Shown: positions 18,847 through 27,287, counted from the first letter of the stretch. The stretch: 35,187 bases of DNA from Rubrivivax sp. (GCA_026125665.1 JAHCKS010000052.1:1-35187), one strand, 5' to 3'. The notes: generated by a model not told the origin, from the sequence alone. Numbers and translations are program-made.

Positions 18847-20451
18847 ATGGCCGCCGACCCCGAGACGGTCCCGGCACCGGCAACGCTGGCCAAGGCGGCG
18901 CTGCGCCGCCTGGCGCAGGCCAGGCTTGAACCGACACCGGAGAACTACGCCCGCGCCTACGCCGAGGAGGCCGGCACGCCGGCGGGCCCGGGGCGCAACG
19001 GAGCTGCACCGGGCTGGCCGGCGCTCGTCGAACGCCTTGCGCGCAACCTGGAGCGCGGCGGCCGGCAGTGGACGACGGCGCGGCGCAAGGAGAGCCTCTT
19101 CCGCCTGCTCGACAGCAGCCGCAGCGACGAGGAACGGTTCGCGCAGCGGCTGCGCTCGTTGCTGCAGGCCTGGGAAGGCGACCGCGCGCTGGACTCGGTG
19201 GAGCCCGCGCAGGGTGCCGATGCCCTCGGGCCGGCGGGGGATGCCATGACCGCGGCGCCTGCCGTGCCGGCCGAAGGCGCCGCCACGCTGCCCCTCGTGC
19301 GCACGCTCGGCGACACGGTCTGCGCCGGCCTCGGAGAAGGCGAGACGCGCGCCGCGGCGCTGGCCGCGCGGTTGCGCGAGGCCACGGCACGGCTGCCCCA
19401 GCCGCCCGAGGAGATCACCACGGCATGCGACGAGGCACGCCGCTGGTTCGGCCGGCAGCACGAGGTGACCCGGCAGCTGAAGTCGCTGTGCGCGGAGCTG
19501 TCGCAGGGGCTCGTCGAGCTGAGCGAGGACGAGAGCTGGTCGCGCGGCCAGTGCGAGGCGCTGCGCCTGCAGCTCGGCGAGGGCATCGACCTGCGCGGCC
19601 TGCGTGCCGCCGGCGCGATGCTCGCCGACACGCGGGCACGACAGGCCGGCGCCAGGCGCGAGCGCGAGGCCGCGCGCGCCGCGTTGAAGCAGGTGCTGGC
19701 CGGCATGATCGGCGAGGTCGGGGCGCTGCAGCAGCAGGCCGGCGGCTTCGAGTCGGCGATCGCCCGTCATGCCGAGGCCGTGCAGGCCGCCGACAGCCTG
19801 GAGGGCCTGGCCAGCGTCGTGCAGTCGATGCTCGCCGAGAGCCGCGAGATGCGCAGCGCCATCGGTGCCTCGCACGAGAGGCTGGTGCACGACAGCCGGC
19901 GCGCCGCCGAGCTGGAGGCGCGCGTGCGCGACCTCGAGACGCAGCTGCGGCGCCTTTCCGACGAGGCGAGCACGGATGCGTTGACGCAGGTGGCCAACCG
20001 GCGCGGCCTGGAGCAGCACTTCGCCGCCGCCAGCGCGCACGCTGCCACGGCCGGCGAGGCGCTCGCCGTCGGGCTGATCGACATCGACAACTTCAAGAAG
20101 CTCAACGACCGCCTCGGCCATGCCGCGGGCGACCAGGCGCTGAAGGCGCTGGCGAGCGAGGTGCGCACGCGGCTCGCGCCGCACGACCAGGTCGCGCGCT
20201 TCGGCGGCGAGGAGTTTGTCGTGCTGCTGCGCGGGCAGTCGGTCGTCGAGGCACAACAGTCGCTGACGAGGCTGCAGCGCAGCCTCACCGCGAGCCTCTT
20301 CCTGCACGAGGGCGAGGAGGTCTTCGTCACCTTCTCGGCCGGTGTCACCGCGTGGCGTCCAGGCGAACCGCTCGAGGCCGCGCTCGAGCGGGCCGACGCC
20401 GGGCTGTACGAAGCCAAGCGCACCGGCAAGAACCGCACCTGCGCCGCCTGA
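18847..20451 (+). CDS. Diguanylate cyclase (GGEEF) with helical N-terminal region
   Basis: The 534-residue cytoplasmic protein opens with KAALRRLAQARLEPTPENYARAYAEEAG, a motif common at the N-terminus of a class of proteobacterial GGDEF proteins. A long helical/coiled-coil region (about 50-370) and a C-terminal GGDEF domain follow: DALTQVANRRGLEQ, IDIDNFKKLNDRLGHAAGDQ and active-site GGEEF at 453-457. The primary I-site RxxD is not conserved (APHD), so product inhibition at that site is unlikely. It follows the REC-GGDEF-EAL gene by 57 bases. An AAGG ribosome site precedes the ATG. Confidence 0.92.
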   Translation: MAADPETVPAPATLAKAALRRLAQARLEPTPENYARAYAEEAGTPAGPGRNGAAPGWPALVERLARNLERGGRQWTTARRKESLFRLLDSSRSDEERFAQRLRSLLQAWEGDRALDSVEPAQGADALGPAGDAMTAAPAVPAEGAATLPLVRTLGDTVCAGLGEGETRAAALAARLREATARLPQPPEEITTACDEARRWFGRQHEVTRQLKSLCAELSQGLVELSEDESWSRGQCEALRLQLGEGIDLRGLRAAGAMLADTRARQAGARREREAARAALKQVLAGMIGEVGALQQQAGGFESAIARHAEAVQAADSLEGLASVVQSMLAESREMRSAIGASHERLVHDSRRAAELEARVRDLETQLRRLSDEASTDALTQVANRRGLEQHFAAASAHAATAGEALAVGLIDIDNFKKLNDRLGHAAGDQALKALASEVRTRLAPHDQVARFGGEEFVVLLRGQSVVEAQQSLTRLQRSLTASLFLHEGEEVFVTFSAGVTAWRPGEPLEAALERADAGLYEAKRTGKNRTCAA

Positions 20452-20643
20452 GCGCCTCGGCCCCGGTGGGCCCCGGCCGCGGGCCGCCAGGGTGCAGGTG
20501 TAAGCAGGTGCGACCGCAGGGCGCCTGCCGTCGCGAGCGGACACACCTGCCGCCGGGCCGGCCCTCAAGCGCTTCCTAGACTGGGTCGAAAGAACCCGCG
20601 AAGGCCGGCATGTGGACCGGCCCCGACGCCCCGAACGACCCCG

Positions 20644-21405
20644 ATGGCTCCACTCTCCCGCTGGCTGGCGCCGGTGCGCCAGATCGCTTCTGCCCTCTTC
20701 CAGCAAGACGTGACGCTGAAGCGCCGCGACGACGGCCAGCTGCATGTCGTGCTCGCCGAGCGCCGCGCGCCCGAGAGGACGACGAAGGTCGATCGGACCG
20801 AGTCCGAGCGCCGGCGCAGACACGAGGAAGCCATGCTCGTGCGCACCGAGCTCGCGGCGCTGCTGAACGAGCTTCCCGAGACGCGCTCGACGATGCGCCA
20901 CCTCGTCTTCGTCGAGCAGGCCATCGCCAAGAAGGGCCTCAAGGTGCTGCACAAGGTGCCGCTGGACGTCCTGCAGCGCGCCCACGAGCAGCTCGAGAAC
21001 CTCGTCGTCAACTGGTCGGCGCCGGGCCTCGCGAACCTGCGCTCGAAGATGGCCGTTGCCATCATCGACCGCGAGCACATGGACCCGAACGCCGAGGCCG
21101 ACGCCTACCGCACGGCCGCGGTGGCCGAGCGCGCCGACGACGCCGGCGACGACGACGGCGACAGCCTGCCGGCGCTGCCGGTGGGCGAAGCGGCGCCGCC
21201 GGACGACGAATCGGCGCTGGCCGCCGCCTACGCCGCGCTGGGCGACCTGGCGCCCACCGGCCACGGCGGGCTCGACACGATCGACGGGCCGCTGCTCGAG
21301 ATGCAGGGCGAGCTGGGTTCGGCCTCGGCGAAGGCGCTGCGAACGATGCCCGGCGCCTTCGACGACAAGCCGGCCGAGATCAGCATCCGCGTGCTGCAGC
21401 CCTGA
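20644..21405 (+). CDS. Protein of unknown function, 253 residues
   Basis: I do not recognise this gene. The N-terminal part is basic (PLSRWLAPVRQIASALFQQDVTLKRRDDGQLHVVL). A helical Arg/Glu-rich stretch follows at about 40-125 (ERRAPERTTKVDRTESERRRRHEEAMLVRTELAALLNEL). The C-terminal third is acidic and low in complexity (DDAGDDDGD). No signal peptide or membrane helix is seen. It lies 192 bases after the GGEEF cyclase. In that gap TCAAG (20565) and GTCGAAAG (20585) weakly resemble a flagellar sigma-28 promoter with poor spacing. A link to motility or c-di-GMP would be inference from position only. Confidence 0.7.
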   Translation: MAPLSRWLAPVRQIASALFQQDVTLKRRDDGQLHVVLAERRAPERTTKVDRTESERRRRHEEAMLVRTELAALLNELPETRSTMRHLVFVEQAIAKKGLKVLHKVPLDVLQRAHEQLENLVVNWSAPGLANLRSKMAVAIIDREHMDPNAEADAYRTAAVAERADDAGDDDGDSLPALPVGEAAPPDDESALAAAYAALGDLAPTGHGGLDTIDGPLLEMQGELGSASAKALRTMPGAFDDKPAEISIRVLQP

Positions 21406-21410
21406 GCCGC

Positions 21411-21434
21411 ACGCCGCCGCGGCTGCGGCGGCGT
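21411..21434. terminator. Hairpin between convergent genes
   Basis: A perfect 10-bp stem (ACGCCGCCGC / GCGGCGGCGT) with a GGCT loop begins 5 bases after the stop at 21405 and lies before the ahpF stop on the other strand. No U-tract follows, but the convergent position and stem strength suit a shared transcript end. Confidence 0.45.
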
Positions 21435-21475
21435 CGTCGGCTGCCTGCCGGACCGGCCTCGCTGCGGTCGAACGC

Positions 21476-23035
21476 TCAGCCGCCGGCGCGGATCAGGTGG
21501 TCGAAGGCCGCCAGCGCCGCCTTCGCGCCTTCGCCGGCCGCGATGACGATCTGCTTGTACGGTGTCGTCGTCGCATCGCCGGCGGCGAAGACGCCGGGCA
21601 CGCTGGTCGCGCCCTTCGCGTCGACGATGATCTCGCCGAAGCGCGTGAGCTCCACCGTGCCCTTCAGCCACTCGGTGTTGGGCACGAGGCCGATCTGCAC
21701 GAAGACACCGGCAAGGTCGATGCGCCGCAGCTCGCCGCCCGCGCGGTCCTTGAAGACGAGGCCGGTGACCTTGCTGCCGTCGCCGGCGATCTCGGTCGTC
21801 TGTGCGTTCACGTGCACGGTGACGTTGGGCAGGCTCTCGAGCTTGCGCACGAGCACGGCGTCGGCCTTGAGCTTGTCGGCGAACTCGACCAGCGTGACGT
21901 GCGAGACGAGGCCCGCGAGGTCGATCGCCGCCTCGACGCCGGAGTTGCCGCCGCCGATCACCGCCACCGCCTTGCCCTTGAACAGCGGGCCGTCGCAGTG
22001 CGGGCAGTAGGCGACGCCCTTGTTGCGGTACTCGGTCTCGCCCGGCACGCCCACGGTGCGCCAGCGCGCGCCCGGCGCGAGCACGACCGTGCGGCCCTTG
22101 AGCTGCGCGCCGCTGGCCAGCGTCAGCACCGCCGCGCCGCCAGGCTCGGCCGCCGGCTCGAAGCTTTGGACACGCTGGCCGTTCATGATGTCGACGCCGT
22201 ACTGGCGCGCGTGCGCTTCCAGCGCCGCGGCGAACTTCGGCCCTTCGGTGGCAAGCACGGAGATGTAGTTCTCGATGCCGAGGGTGTCCAGCGTCTGGCC
22301 GCCGGCGCGCTCGGCGACGATGCCCGTGCGGATGCCCTTGCGCGCCGCGTACACCGCCGCCGCCGCGCCGGCCGGGCCGCCGCCGACGACGAGCACGTCG
22401 AAGGTGTCCTTTCTGGCCAGCGCGGCGGCGTCGCGCGCCGCCGCGCCGGAGTCGATCTTCGCGAGGATCTCGCCGATCTCCATGCGGCCGCTGGCGAACG
22501 GCTTCCCGTTCAGCCACACGCTCGGCACGGCCATGACCTGGCGCGACTCGACCTCCTGCTGGAACAGGCCGCCGTCGACGGCCACATGGCGGATGCGCGG
22601 GTTCAGCACCGCCATCACGTTGAGCGCCTGCACGACGTCGGGGCAGTTGTGGCAGGTGAGCGACATGTAGGTCTCGAAGAGGAAGTCGCCTTCGAGGCCG
22701 CGGATCTGCTCGATGACCTCGGGCTCGAGCTTGGGCGGATGGCCGCCCGCCTGCAGCAGCGCCAGCACGAGCGAGGTGAACTCGTGGCCCATCGGCACGG
22801 CGGCGAAGCGCAGGCCCATGTCGGCGCCCACGCGGCTGATGGAGAACGACGGCCGCCGCCCGTCGCGGCCGTCGAAGCGGGCGGTGACGAGCGGGCTGAG
22901 CGCGGCGATCTGCCCGAGCAGCTCGCGCATCTCGCGCGAGGCGTCGCGCTCGTCGAGCGAGGCGACGAGCTCCACCGGCTGCGTCAGGCGCTGCAGGTAG
23001 GCGGCCAGTTGCGTCTTGAGGGTGTCGTCGAGCAT
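21476..23035 (-). CDS. ahpF: AhpF, alkyl hydroperoxide reductase flavoprotein subunit
   Basis: AhpF passes electrons from NADH through FAD and two redox-active disulfides to AhpC. The 519-residue product matches the family length. It has an N-terminal double-thioredoxin-fold domain with the CHNC pair (Cys128/Cys131), an FAD motif VVGGGPAG (about 217-224), the CPHC pair (Cys344/Cys347) and an NAD motif VIGGGNSG (about 359-366). The ending [28 protein letters not shown] is typical of the thioredoxin-reductase-like core. It is 124 bases downstream of ahpC on the same strand and is probably co-transcribed. Confidence 0.97.
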   Translation of the reverse strand: MLDDTLKTQLAAYLQRLTQPVELVASLDERDASREMRELLGQIAALSPLVTARFDGRDGRRPSFSISRVGADMGLRFAAVPMGHEFTSLVLALLQAGGHPPKLEPEVIEQIRGLEGDFLFETYMSLTCHNCPDVVQALNVMAVLNPRIRHVAVDGGLFQQEVESRQVMAVPSVWLNGKPFASGRMEIGEILAKIDSGAAARDAAALARKDTFDVLVVGGGPAGAAAAVYAARKGIRTGIVAERAGGQTLDTLGIENYISVLATEGPKFAAALEAHARQYGVDIMNGQRVQSFEPAAEPGGAAVLTLASGAQLKGRTVVLAPGARWRTVGVPGETEYRNKGVAYCPHCDGPLFKGKAVAVIGGGNSGVEAAIDLAGLVSHVTLVEFADKLKADAVLVRKLESLPNVTVHVNAQTTEIAGDGSKVTGLVFKDRAGGELRRIDLAGVFVQIGLVPNTEWLKGTVELTRFGEIIVDAKGATSVPGVFAAGDATTTPYKQIVIAAGEGAKAALAAFDHLIRAGG

Positions 23036-23159
23036 GGTCGTTTCGCAGGAGGAGTCGGGCAGTGATCCGGCCGTGGGCCGGAAAGGCTCCGCCCGCCTGC
23101 GGCTCGTGGCCGCGGGGCAGGGCGGGGCAATGCGGGGGGAGCCGGGAGGTGCCGGCAGG

Positions 23160-23723
23160 TCAGATCTTGCCGACCAGGTCCAGCGAAGGCGTCAGCGCCT
23201 TGGCACCTTCCTGCCACTTCGCCGGGCACACCTGGCCCGGGTTCTTCGCCACGTACTGCGCCGCCTGCAGCTTGCGCAGCGTCTCCTTGACGTCACGCGC
23301 GATGGCGTTGTCGTGCACCTCCGCCGTCTTGACGACGCCGTCGGGGTTGACGACGAAGGTGCCACGCAGCGCGAGGCCTTCTTCCTCGATGTGCACGCCG
23401 AAGGCGCGCGTCAGCTGGTGCGTCGGGTCGCCGACGAGCGGGAAACGCGCCTTGCCGACGGCCGGGCTCGTCTCGTGCCACACCTTGTGCGCGAAGTGCG
23501 TGTCGGTGGTGACGATGTAGACCTCGGCACCCAGCGACTTGAAGGTGTCGTAGTGCTCGGCCGCGTCTTCCACCTCGGTGGGGCAGTTGAAGGTGAAGGC
23601 GGCGGGCATGAAGATCAGCACCGACCACTTGCCCTTGAGCGACTGCTCGGTGACCGGGACGAACTTGCCGTTGTGGAACGCCTGCGCCTTGAAGGGCTGG
23701 ACCTGCGTGTTGATGATCGACAT
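23160..23723 (-). CDS. ahpC: AhpC, 2-Cys peroxiredoxin
   Basis: AhpC reduces hydrogen peroxide and organic hydroperoxides. The 187-residue product begins [16 protein letters not shown]. It has peroxidatic Cys47 in FTFNCPTE and resolving Cys166 in GQVCPAKW, with the conserved [12 protein letters not shown]-like central segment. Start ATG 23723 matches the normal AhpC N-terminus; the open frame upstream is not conserved. In Gram-negative bacteria ahpCF is usually controlled by OxyR. I looked for the repeated ATAG/CTAT pattern upstream and could not call a site. Confidence 0.97.
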   Translation of the reverse strand: MSIINTQVQPFKAQAFHNGKFVPVTEQSLKGKWSVLIFMPAAFTFNCPTEVEDAAEHYDTFKSLGAEVYIVTTDTHFAHKVWHETSPAVGKARFPLVGDPTHQLTRAFGVHIEEEGLALRGTFVVNPDGVVKTAEVHDNAIARDVKETLRKLQAAQYVAKNPGQVCPAKWQEGAKALTPSLDLVGKI

Positions 23724-23960
23724 GGGGCTGGACTCCGTTCGGGTTGAGTTGAAGGCGGTTGATTCCCTGACGAACGGAATTCTGTGTGCGCCGCAGCATT
23801 CAGTGGTTTGATTGGGATGATCTCGGCCATTGAGGACAGCTAACAAAGCGGGCGCGTGCCTTTCGAACCCTGGCGAGACGGAGGCGGCGGTTGGGGGAGG
23901 TGGGCCGGGCTGCGCGTGGGCGCGGCGGCGCGCCTTGGCCGGCCAGGCTCGAGGGTCCCT

Positions 23961-23977
23961 GGCGGAAGCGGTGAAAT
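23961..23977. repeat. Left attachment site (displaced tRNA-Ser 3' end)
   Basis: GGCGGAAGCGGTGA followed by AAT matches 33829-33845 at 16 of 17 bases. The base before it is T (23960), so on the - strand the sequence ends CGCTTCCGCCA: acceptor strand, discriminator G and an encoded CCA. This is the host tRNA's original 3' end, cut off by the insertion. Confidence 0.88.
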
Positions 23978-24060
23978 CTGACAGGCGATCCGAGGCCTTC
24001 CAGACCGTTCCGGCCGACGTGTCCTAACTCGCTGTCGCACATAGGAAAACGGCCCGCACC

Positions 24061-24089
24061 TTGTCTAAGCGCATCCGAGCGCGTACATT
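24061..24089 (+). promoter_or_regulatory. Probable sigma-70 promoter of the integrase gene
   Basis: TTGTCT at 24061 and TACATT at 24084 are separated by exactly 17 bases, each a 4/6 match to consensus. The predicted start is near 24096, about 12 bases before the ATG at 24108. The repeated TGGGT motif overlaps the first codons downstream, so the integrase or AlpA could regulate this promoter (inference). Confidence 0.5.
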
Positions 24090-24107
24090 CCCAGCCGGCT
24101 CCTGGCT

Positions 24108-24131
24108 ATGGGTGTGGACATGGGTAGGCAG
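24108..24131. repeat. Tandem 12-bp TGGGT motif near the left end (candidate integrase arm sites)
   Basis: ATGGGTGTGGAC and ATGGGTAGGCAG stand in tandem with a 12-bp period, followed by a weaker third copy (GTTGGGCGGACT, 24132-region). The first 21 bases match the right-end block at 33766 at 17 positions. The block also encodes the integrase start (MGVDMGRQ). It may be an arm-type binding site at which integrase limits its own synthesis. Confidence 0.4.
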
Positions 24132-25376
24132 GTTGGGCGGACTCTTCACAAGCTGACGGCGAAGGCCGTGGCGGCCGCCTCGCGCCCGGGCTACTACGGC
24201 GACGGCGGTGGCCTGTGGCTGCAGGTGGCGAACGGCGGTACCAAGAGCTGGGTCTTCCGGTTCGCCCGCGCCGGCCGCGCGCGCGAGATGGGCCTCGGCC
24301 CGCTGCACACGCTCGGGCTCGCCGATGCGCGGGGCAGGGCGCAGCAGTGCCGCCAGCAGTTGCTCGACGGGCTCGACCCGATCGAGGCGAGGCGCGCGCA
24401 GCGACTCACAGCAGTGGCCGACGCGGCCAGGCGCATCACGTTCGCCGAGGCCGCGGAGCGCTACGTCGAGGCGCACCGCGCCGGCTGGCGCAACCGCAAG
24501 CACGGCGACCAGTGGACGAACACGCTGACGACCTACGCGGGGCCGGTGTTCGGCGCGCTGCCCGTGCAGGCCGTCGATACGGCGCTCGTGCTGCAGACGC
24601 TCGAGCCGATATGGGCCAGCAAGACCGAGACGGCGAAGCGGCTGCGCGGGCGCATCGAGCTCGTGCTTGACTGGGCCACGGCGCGCGGGTATCGGCAGGG
24701 CGACAACCCCGCGCGATGGCGCGGCCACCTCGACAAGCTGCTACCGGCGCCGAGCAAGGTCCACAAGCGCGAGCATCACGCCGCGCTGCCCTATGCCCGG
24801 ATCGGCGAGTTCATGGCGAAGCTGCGTGCGCAAGAGGGCACCGCGGCGCGCGCCGTCGAGTTCATCATCCTGACGGCTGCACGGACGTCCGAGGCTTTCA
24901 ACGCGACCGCAGGCGAGATCGACCTCGACGCGAAGGTGTGGACGGTGCCGGCCGCGCGGATGAAGGCAGGCAAGGCGCACCGCGTGCCGCTGTCGCGCCA
25001 GGCCGTGAAGCTGCTGCAGGGGCTCGCGGTTGACGAGCACGGCCACCTGTTCCCGGGCGCGAGGGAAGGGCACCCGTTGAGCAACATGGCAGGCCTGAAG
25101 CTGCTGGAACGGATGGGCCTCGGCGACCTGACGGTGCACGGGTTCCGCAGCGCGTTCCGCGACTGGGCCGCCGAACAGACGAACTACGCGCGCGAGGTGG
25201 CCGAGGCCGCGCTCGCGCACGCCATCGGCGACAAGGTTGAGGCCGCCTATCGGCGCGGTGACCTGTTCGCCAAGCGGGCCGCGCTCATGCAGGCATGGGC
25301 CGACTACTGCGACCGGGCGCAGCAGCCCGGGAAGGTGCTGACGATGAAGAACCGCGCCGGGTCGGCTACCCGGTAA
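24108..25376 (+). CDS. int: Tyrosine recombinase, P4-type integrase
   Basis: The 422-residue integrase has an N-terminal DUF4102-type arm-binding region (about 10-90: LTAKAVAAASRPGYYGDGGGLWLQV, WVFRFARAGRAREMGLG). A core-binding helical domain follows (about 110-200), then the catalytic domain (about 225-400). The catalytic set is visible: Arg259 (TAARTSEA), His344 and Arg347 (HGFR), His371 (LAHAIGD) and Tyr381 (EAAYRRGD). This type usually inserts at tRNA 3' ends, which fits the tRNA-Ser boundary. ATG 24108 follows a good promoter; Met5 (24120) is an equally possible start. Confidence 0.96.
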   Translation: MGVDMGRQVGRTLHKLTAKAVAAASRPGYYGDGGGLWLQVANGGTKSWVFRFARAGRAREMGLGPLHTLGLADARGRAQQCRQQLLDGLDPIEARRAQRLTAVADAARRITFAEAAERYVEAHRAGWRNRKHGDQWTNTLTTYAGPVFGALPVQAVDTALVLQTLEPIWASKTETAKRLRGRIELVLDWATARGYRQGDNPARWRGHLDKLLPAPSKVHKREHHAALPYARIGEFMAKLRAQEGTAARAVEFIILTAARTSEAFNATAGEIDLDAKVWTVPAARMKAGKAHRVPLSRQAVKLLQGLAVDEHGHLFPGAREGHPLSNMAGLKLLERMGLGDLTVHGFRSAFRDWAAEQTNYAREVAEAALAHAIGDKVEAAYRRGDLFAKRAALMQAWADYCDRAQQPGKVLTMKNRAGSATR

Positions 25377-25381
25377 CAGGC

Positions 25382-25423
25382 GGGCCGGGGAAGCTGAGTC
25401 AGCAGCGACCCCGGCCCTGACTC
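25382..25423 (+). other. Two mutually exclusive stems downstream of int
   Basis: GGGCCGGGG (25382-25390) can pair with CCCCGGCCC (25409-25417). GAGTCAG (25396-25402), within its loop, can pair with CTGACTC (25417-25423). The two 3' arms share base 25417 and the pairings interlock, so only one stem is likely at a time. They lie between the integrase stop and the ribosome site of the next gene (GAAGGA, 25428). They may simply end the integrase message, or affect its read-through into the next genes. Confidence 0.35.
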
Positions 25424-25442
25424 CCACGAAGGACAGACCATC

Positions 25443-25823
25443 ATGGAAGCTGCGAACCATTCTCCCAAACCCACGCCGACCCGCGAAGAGCACACCACCG
25501 CCGCGGCGAACACCATCTCCACCGACGCGCACTCGGTCATCGAGGTGATCAATACCGCGCTCGCCGAGGGCGAGCCACAGAACCACTACGGCGCACTGTC
25601 GGCGGCGCTGGTCGTGGTCGCAAGGATGGGTGCCCTGGCCGACGCGATCGCGGCTGCAAACGACCCCGGCAGGCCGTGCCCTGAGTCGCTCGCGTCGTGG
25701 ATGTTCCGCGACGCCGACGGCGACTTGACCCGCGCCGGGGAAGCGTTCGAGGCGCTCGAGCGCGAAGGTCAAGCCAAGATCGAAGCTGCGCGCCTGCGCG
25801 ACAGGGAGCGGGCACATGGCTGA
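25443..25823 (+). CDS. Unrecognised small protein, 126 residues
   Basis: I do not recognise the family. The N-terminus is polar and probably disordered (MEAANHSPKPTPTREEHTT). A helical region follows at about 25-75 (HSVIEVINTALAEGEPQNHYGALSAALVVVARMGALADAIAAA). The C-terminus is charged and helical. No membrane or signal segment is evident. An AAGGA ribosome site precedes the ATG. It overlaps the next gene by 8 bases, so the two are translationally coupled. It is the first gene after int, a slot that often holds regulators or anti-phage cargo in satellites, but nothing in the sequence shows either. Confidence 0.7.
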   Translation: MEAANHSPKPTPTREEHTTAAANTISTDAHSVIEVINTALAEGEPQNHYGALSAALVVVARMGALADAIAAANDPGRPCPESLASWMFRDADGDLTRAGEAFEALEREGQAKIEAARLRDRERAHG

Positions 25824-26130
25824 TACCGCAACGCTCACCAAGGAACAGATCGAAGCGAAGGACGATCTGCTGCAACGCTTCGGCGCCTACATCTCCGACC
25901 TCGCCGTCGTGATCGAGCGCGAAACGCGGCAGGGGGTTGCCGACGAGTCGGTGTCCCTCATCCACGCGGCGGCCCTTCGCGTCTACGAGCTCGCGGGCGG
26001 CATCATGGGCCTGAGCGACAACGTGGAGCTCCGGCACCCTGCCAGGGCGCTTGAGAGTGCGGAGGACCTGTTGAAGGGCCCGGATGCCGCCCGGGCGCGG
26101 TCGCGAGCCAGGAACGCGGCCGAGGCGTGA
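25816..26130 (+). CDS. Unrecognised small helical protein, 104 residues
   Basis: The product (MADTATLTKEQIEAKDDLLQRFGAYISDLAVVIERETRQ...) is predicted mainly helical, with a basic tail (GPDAARARSRARNAAEA). I cannot assign a family. It starts inside the end of the 25443 gene, with a GGGAG-type site upstream, and its stop overlaps the next start (TGATG at 26128). The coupling with both neighbours suggests the three products act together. Confidence 0.72.
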   Translation: MADTATLTKEQIEAKDDLLQRFGAYISDLAVVIERETRQGVADESVSLIHAAALRVYELAGGIMGLSDNVELRHPARALESAEDLLKGPDAARARSRARNAAEA

Positions 26131-26771
26131 TGCCCGCGCCCAAGGCGCAACGCAAGGCAACGTCGGGAGACGTGGCCCCGCCGGGCTACTGGCCGCCGCC
26201 GGTCAAGCATCCGAAGTTCACGGACGTCACGCGCCGCGCCCTCTCCGCGCTGCTACGGGACAACGCCGCAGCGGCCAGGATCGAGGCGGCCTGTGTGTTC
26301 GAGGAGGACGTGCAGCGCTACGGAATCGACATGGGTGGTTTCCTCTTCACCCTTGCCCGCGTGGAGAGGGGGGCGGGCGACCTGCTGCAACGGATGCAAG
26401 CGCTTCAACGGATGCACGGGTTTGCGGCCGCCAGTCTCTGCATGCGCCCGGCGTTCGAGCAAGTCGCGCAGCGGCGCCCTTGGCTGCTCAGGGACGAGCA
26501 CACATGGGGAGACGTGCTGGTCCTTCTCGAGGCGCTGGCCGCCGGCGCCACCGACGCGCACGCGCAGTGGAAGAGGCCGGGCAAGCGCGGCCGCAAGCGC
26601 GACCCCGCGACCGACGCACTCGGGCGCGCCATCGTCGCGGCAATCGTCGCGCATGGCGTCCAGCCATCTGCGGCAGCGCGCTCGCGCCTCGTGCGCGCCG
26701 TGGCCATCGTCTTCGCTGCCCTTGGCATCAACCTGCAGGCGCAGAGCTTCGTGGCGTCGGTGCTCGAGTGA
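26130..26771 (+). CDS. Unrecognised protein, 213 residues
   Basis: Residues 1-40 are Pro- and Lys-rich (APPGYWPPPVKHPKF). The middle is helical (about 45-130). A basic patch GKRGRKRDP (about 150) precedes a C-terminal helical segment (DALGRAIVAAIVAHGV ... VRAVAIVFAALGI) with moderate hydrophobicity but no clear membrane helix. I do not recognise it. The ATG at 26130 overlaps the previous stop; a GTG one codon upstream is also possible. It ends 91 bases before the alpA-like gene. Confidence 0.68.
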   Translation: MPAPKAQRKATSGDVAPPGYWPPPVKHPKFTDVTRRALSALLRDNAAAARIEAACVFEEDVQRYGIDMGGFLFTLARVERGAGDLLQRMQALQRMHGFAAASLCMRPAFEQVAQRRPWLLRDEHTWGDVLVLLEALAAGATDAHAQWKRPGKRGRKRDPATDALGRAIVAAIVAHGVQPSAAARSRLVRAVAIVFAALGINLQAQSFVASVLE

Positions 26772-26775
26772 CCGG

Positions 26776-26792
26776 GGGGCCAAATTGGCCCC
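26776..26792. promoter_or_regulatory. Palindrome upstream of the alpA-like gene
   Basis: GGGGCCAA-A-TTGGCCCC is a perfect 8-bp inverted repeat around one base, sitting 4 bases after the previous stop. A possible -35 TTGACC follows at 26806, with a poor -10 (CATCGT, 26828). It could be an operator for the AlpA-like protein or a terminator stem without U-tract. Confidence 0.4.
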
Positions 26793-26862
26793 GCCTTCCT
26801 GCGAATTGACCCCTCCCCGGGGCCGCGCATCGTTCGGCACATTGGCGTCCATCGCAAGCCGC

Positions 26863-27069
26863 ATGGACGCCGACAACATGACCGAGCAACTACTCCGACT
26901 GCCTGCAGTGCAGCAGGCCACCGGCTACGGCCGGTCGAGCATCTATGCGCTCATCAAGCGTGGCGCGTTCCCGCAGCCGGTGAAGCTCGCCGGCGGCGGC
27001 GCGGTGGCTTGGCGCTCGAGCGACGTGCAGCGCTGGATCGCCGGGCAGCAGCCGAAGGCGGCCGCGTGA
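26863..27069 (+). CDS. AlpA-family HTH regulator / excisionase-like protein
   Basis: The 68-residue product has the AlpA/MerR-like winged-helix pattern: LPAVQQATGYGRSSIYALIKRGAFPQPVKLAGGGAVAWRSSDVQRWI. Proteins of this family in P4-like elements activate the integrase or act as excisionases. ATG 26863 gives a short N-terminal extension; Met6 (26878) would also work. Its stop overlaps the next start (TGATG). It probably controls the integrase or the downstream replication genes. Confidence 0.9.
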   Translation: MDADNMTEQLLRLPAVQQATGYGRSSIYALIKRGAFPQPVKLAGGGAVAWRSSDVQRWIAGQQPKAAA

Positions 27070-27287
27070 TGCTGCCCGCGGCCGACGCGCACGCCGCGCT
27101 GGCTCGTGCCGATGCCGAGCGCAAGCGCTTCGCCAGCCTGCAGGCCGCCTACGCGATCGCGGGGCACGAGCTCGTGCGCGGCGAAGGGGGCGAGCTGTTC
27201 GCGTGCAAGTGGGGCATGGCCAAGCGGCTGCGCGACCTCGACGACGCCGAGGCCTTCCTGCAGCGCATCGGGGGCGCGCCGGCGTGA
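27069..27287 (+). CDS. Unrecognised small protein, 72 residues
   Basis: The small, mostly helical, charged protein (MLPAADAHAALARADAERKRFASLQAAYAIAGHELVRG...) has a C-terminal motif FACKWGMAKRLRDLDDAEAFLQRIG. Similar short products occur between alpA and primase genes in satellites, but I cannot name a family. It overlaps both neighbours (TGATG at 27067, GTGA at 27284), so it belongs to the replication run. Confidence 0.7.
   Translation: MLPAADAHAALARADAERKRFASLQAAYAIAGHELVRGEGGELFACKWGMAKRLRDLDDAEAFLQRIGGAPA

Larger units (their letters stand above)
23724..24107. other. Intergenic region between ahpC and the integrase, containing the left element boundary
   Basis: This 384-base gap has no convincing gene. 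Bases 23724 to about 23960 are the host upstream region of ahpC and, before insertion, the 3' flank of tRNA-Ser. From 23961 onward it is element DNA. A short inverted pair TCCTA (24022) / TAGGA (24042) lies before the integrase promoter. Small open frames here look like chance. Confidence 0.6.

Noticed and set aside
20565-20592. Sigma-28 promoter before the unknown gene at 20644
   Set aside because: TCAAG and GTCGAAAG are present, but the spacing is about two bases longer than at the flgG site and the -10 box is poor; kept only as a remark in the gene entry.
16534-21264. Very long - strand open frame (1576 codons)
   Set aside because: It lies opposite GGDEF/EAL and GGEEF genes with clear motifs. 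Its composition (His/Arg/Gln/Ala-rich) is the usual antisense artefact of high-GC coding DNA.
23724-23840. OxyR-binding site upstream of ahpC
   Set aside because: The ATAG/CTAT tetrad with 7-base spacing expected for OxyR was not found; only loose ATC repeats are present.
25382-25423. Classical H-type pseudoknot
   Set aside because: No bases are left between the two 3' arms to cross a 9-bp stem, so simultaneous folding is unlikely; described as alternative stems.
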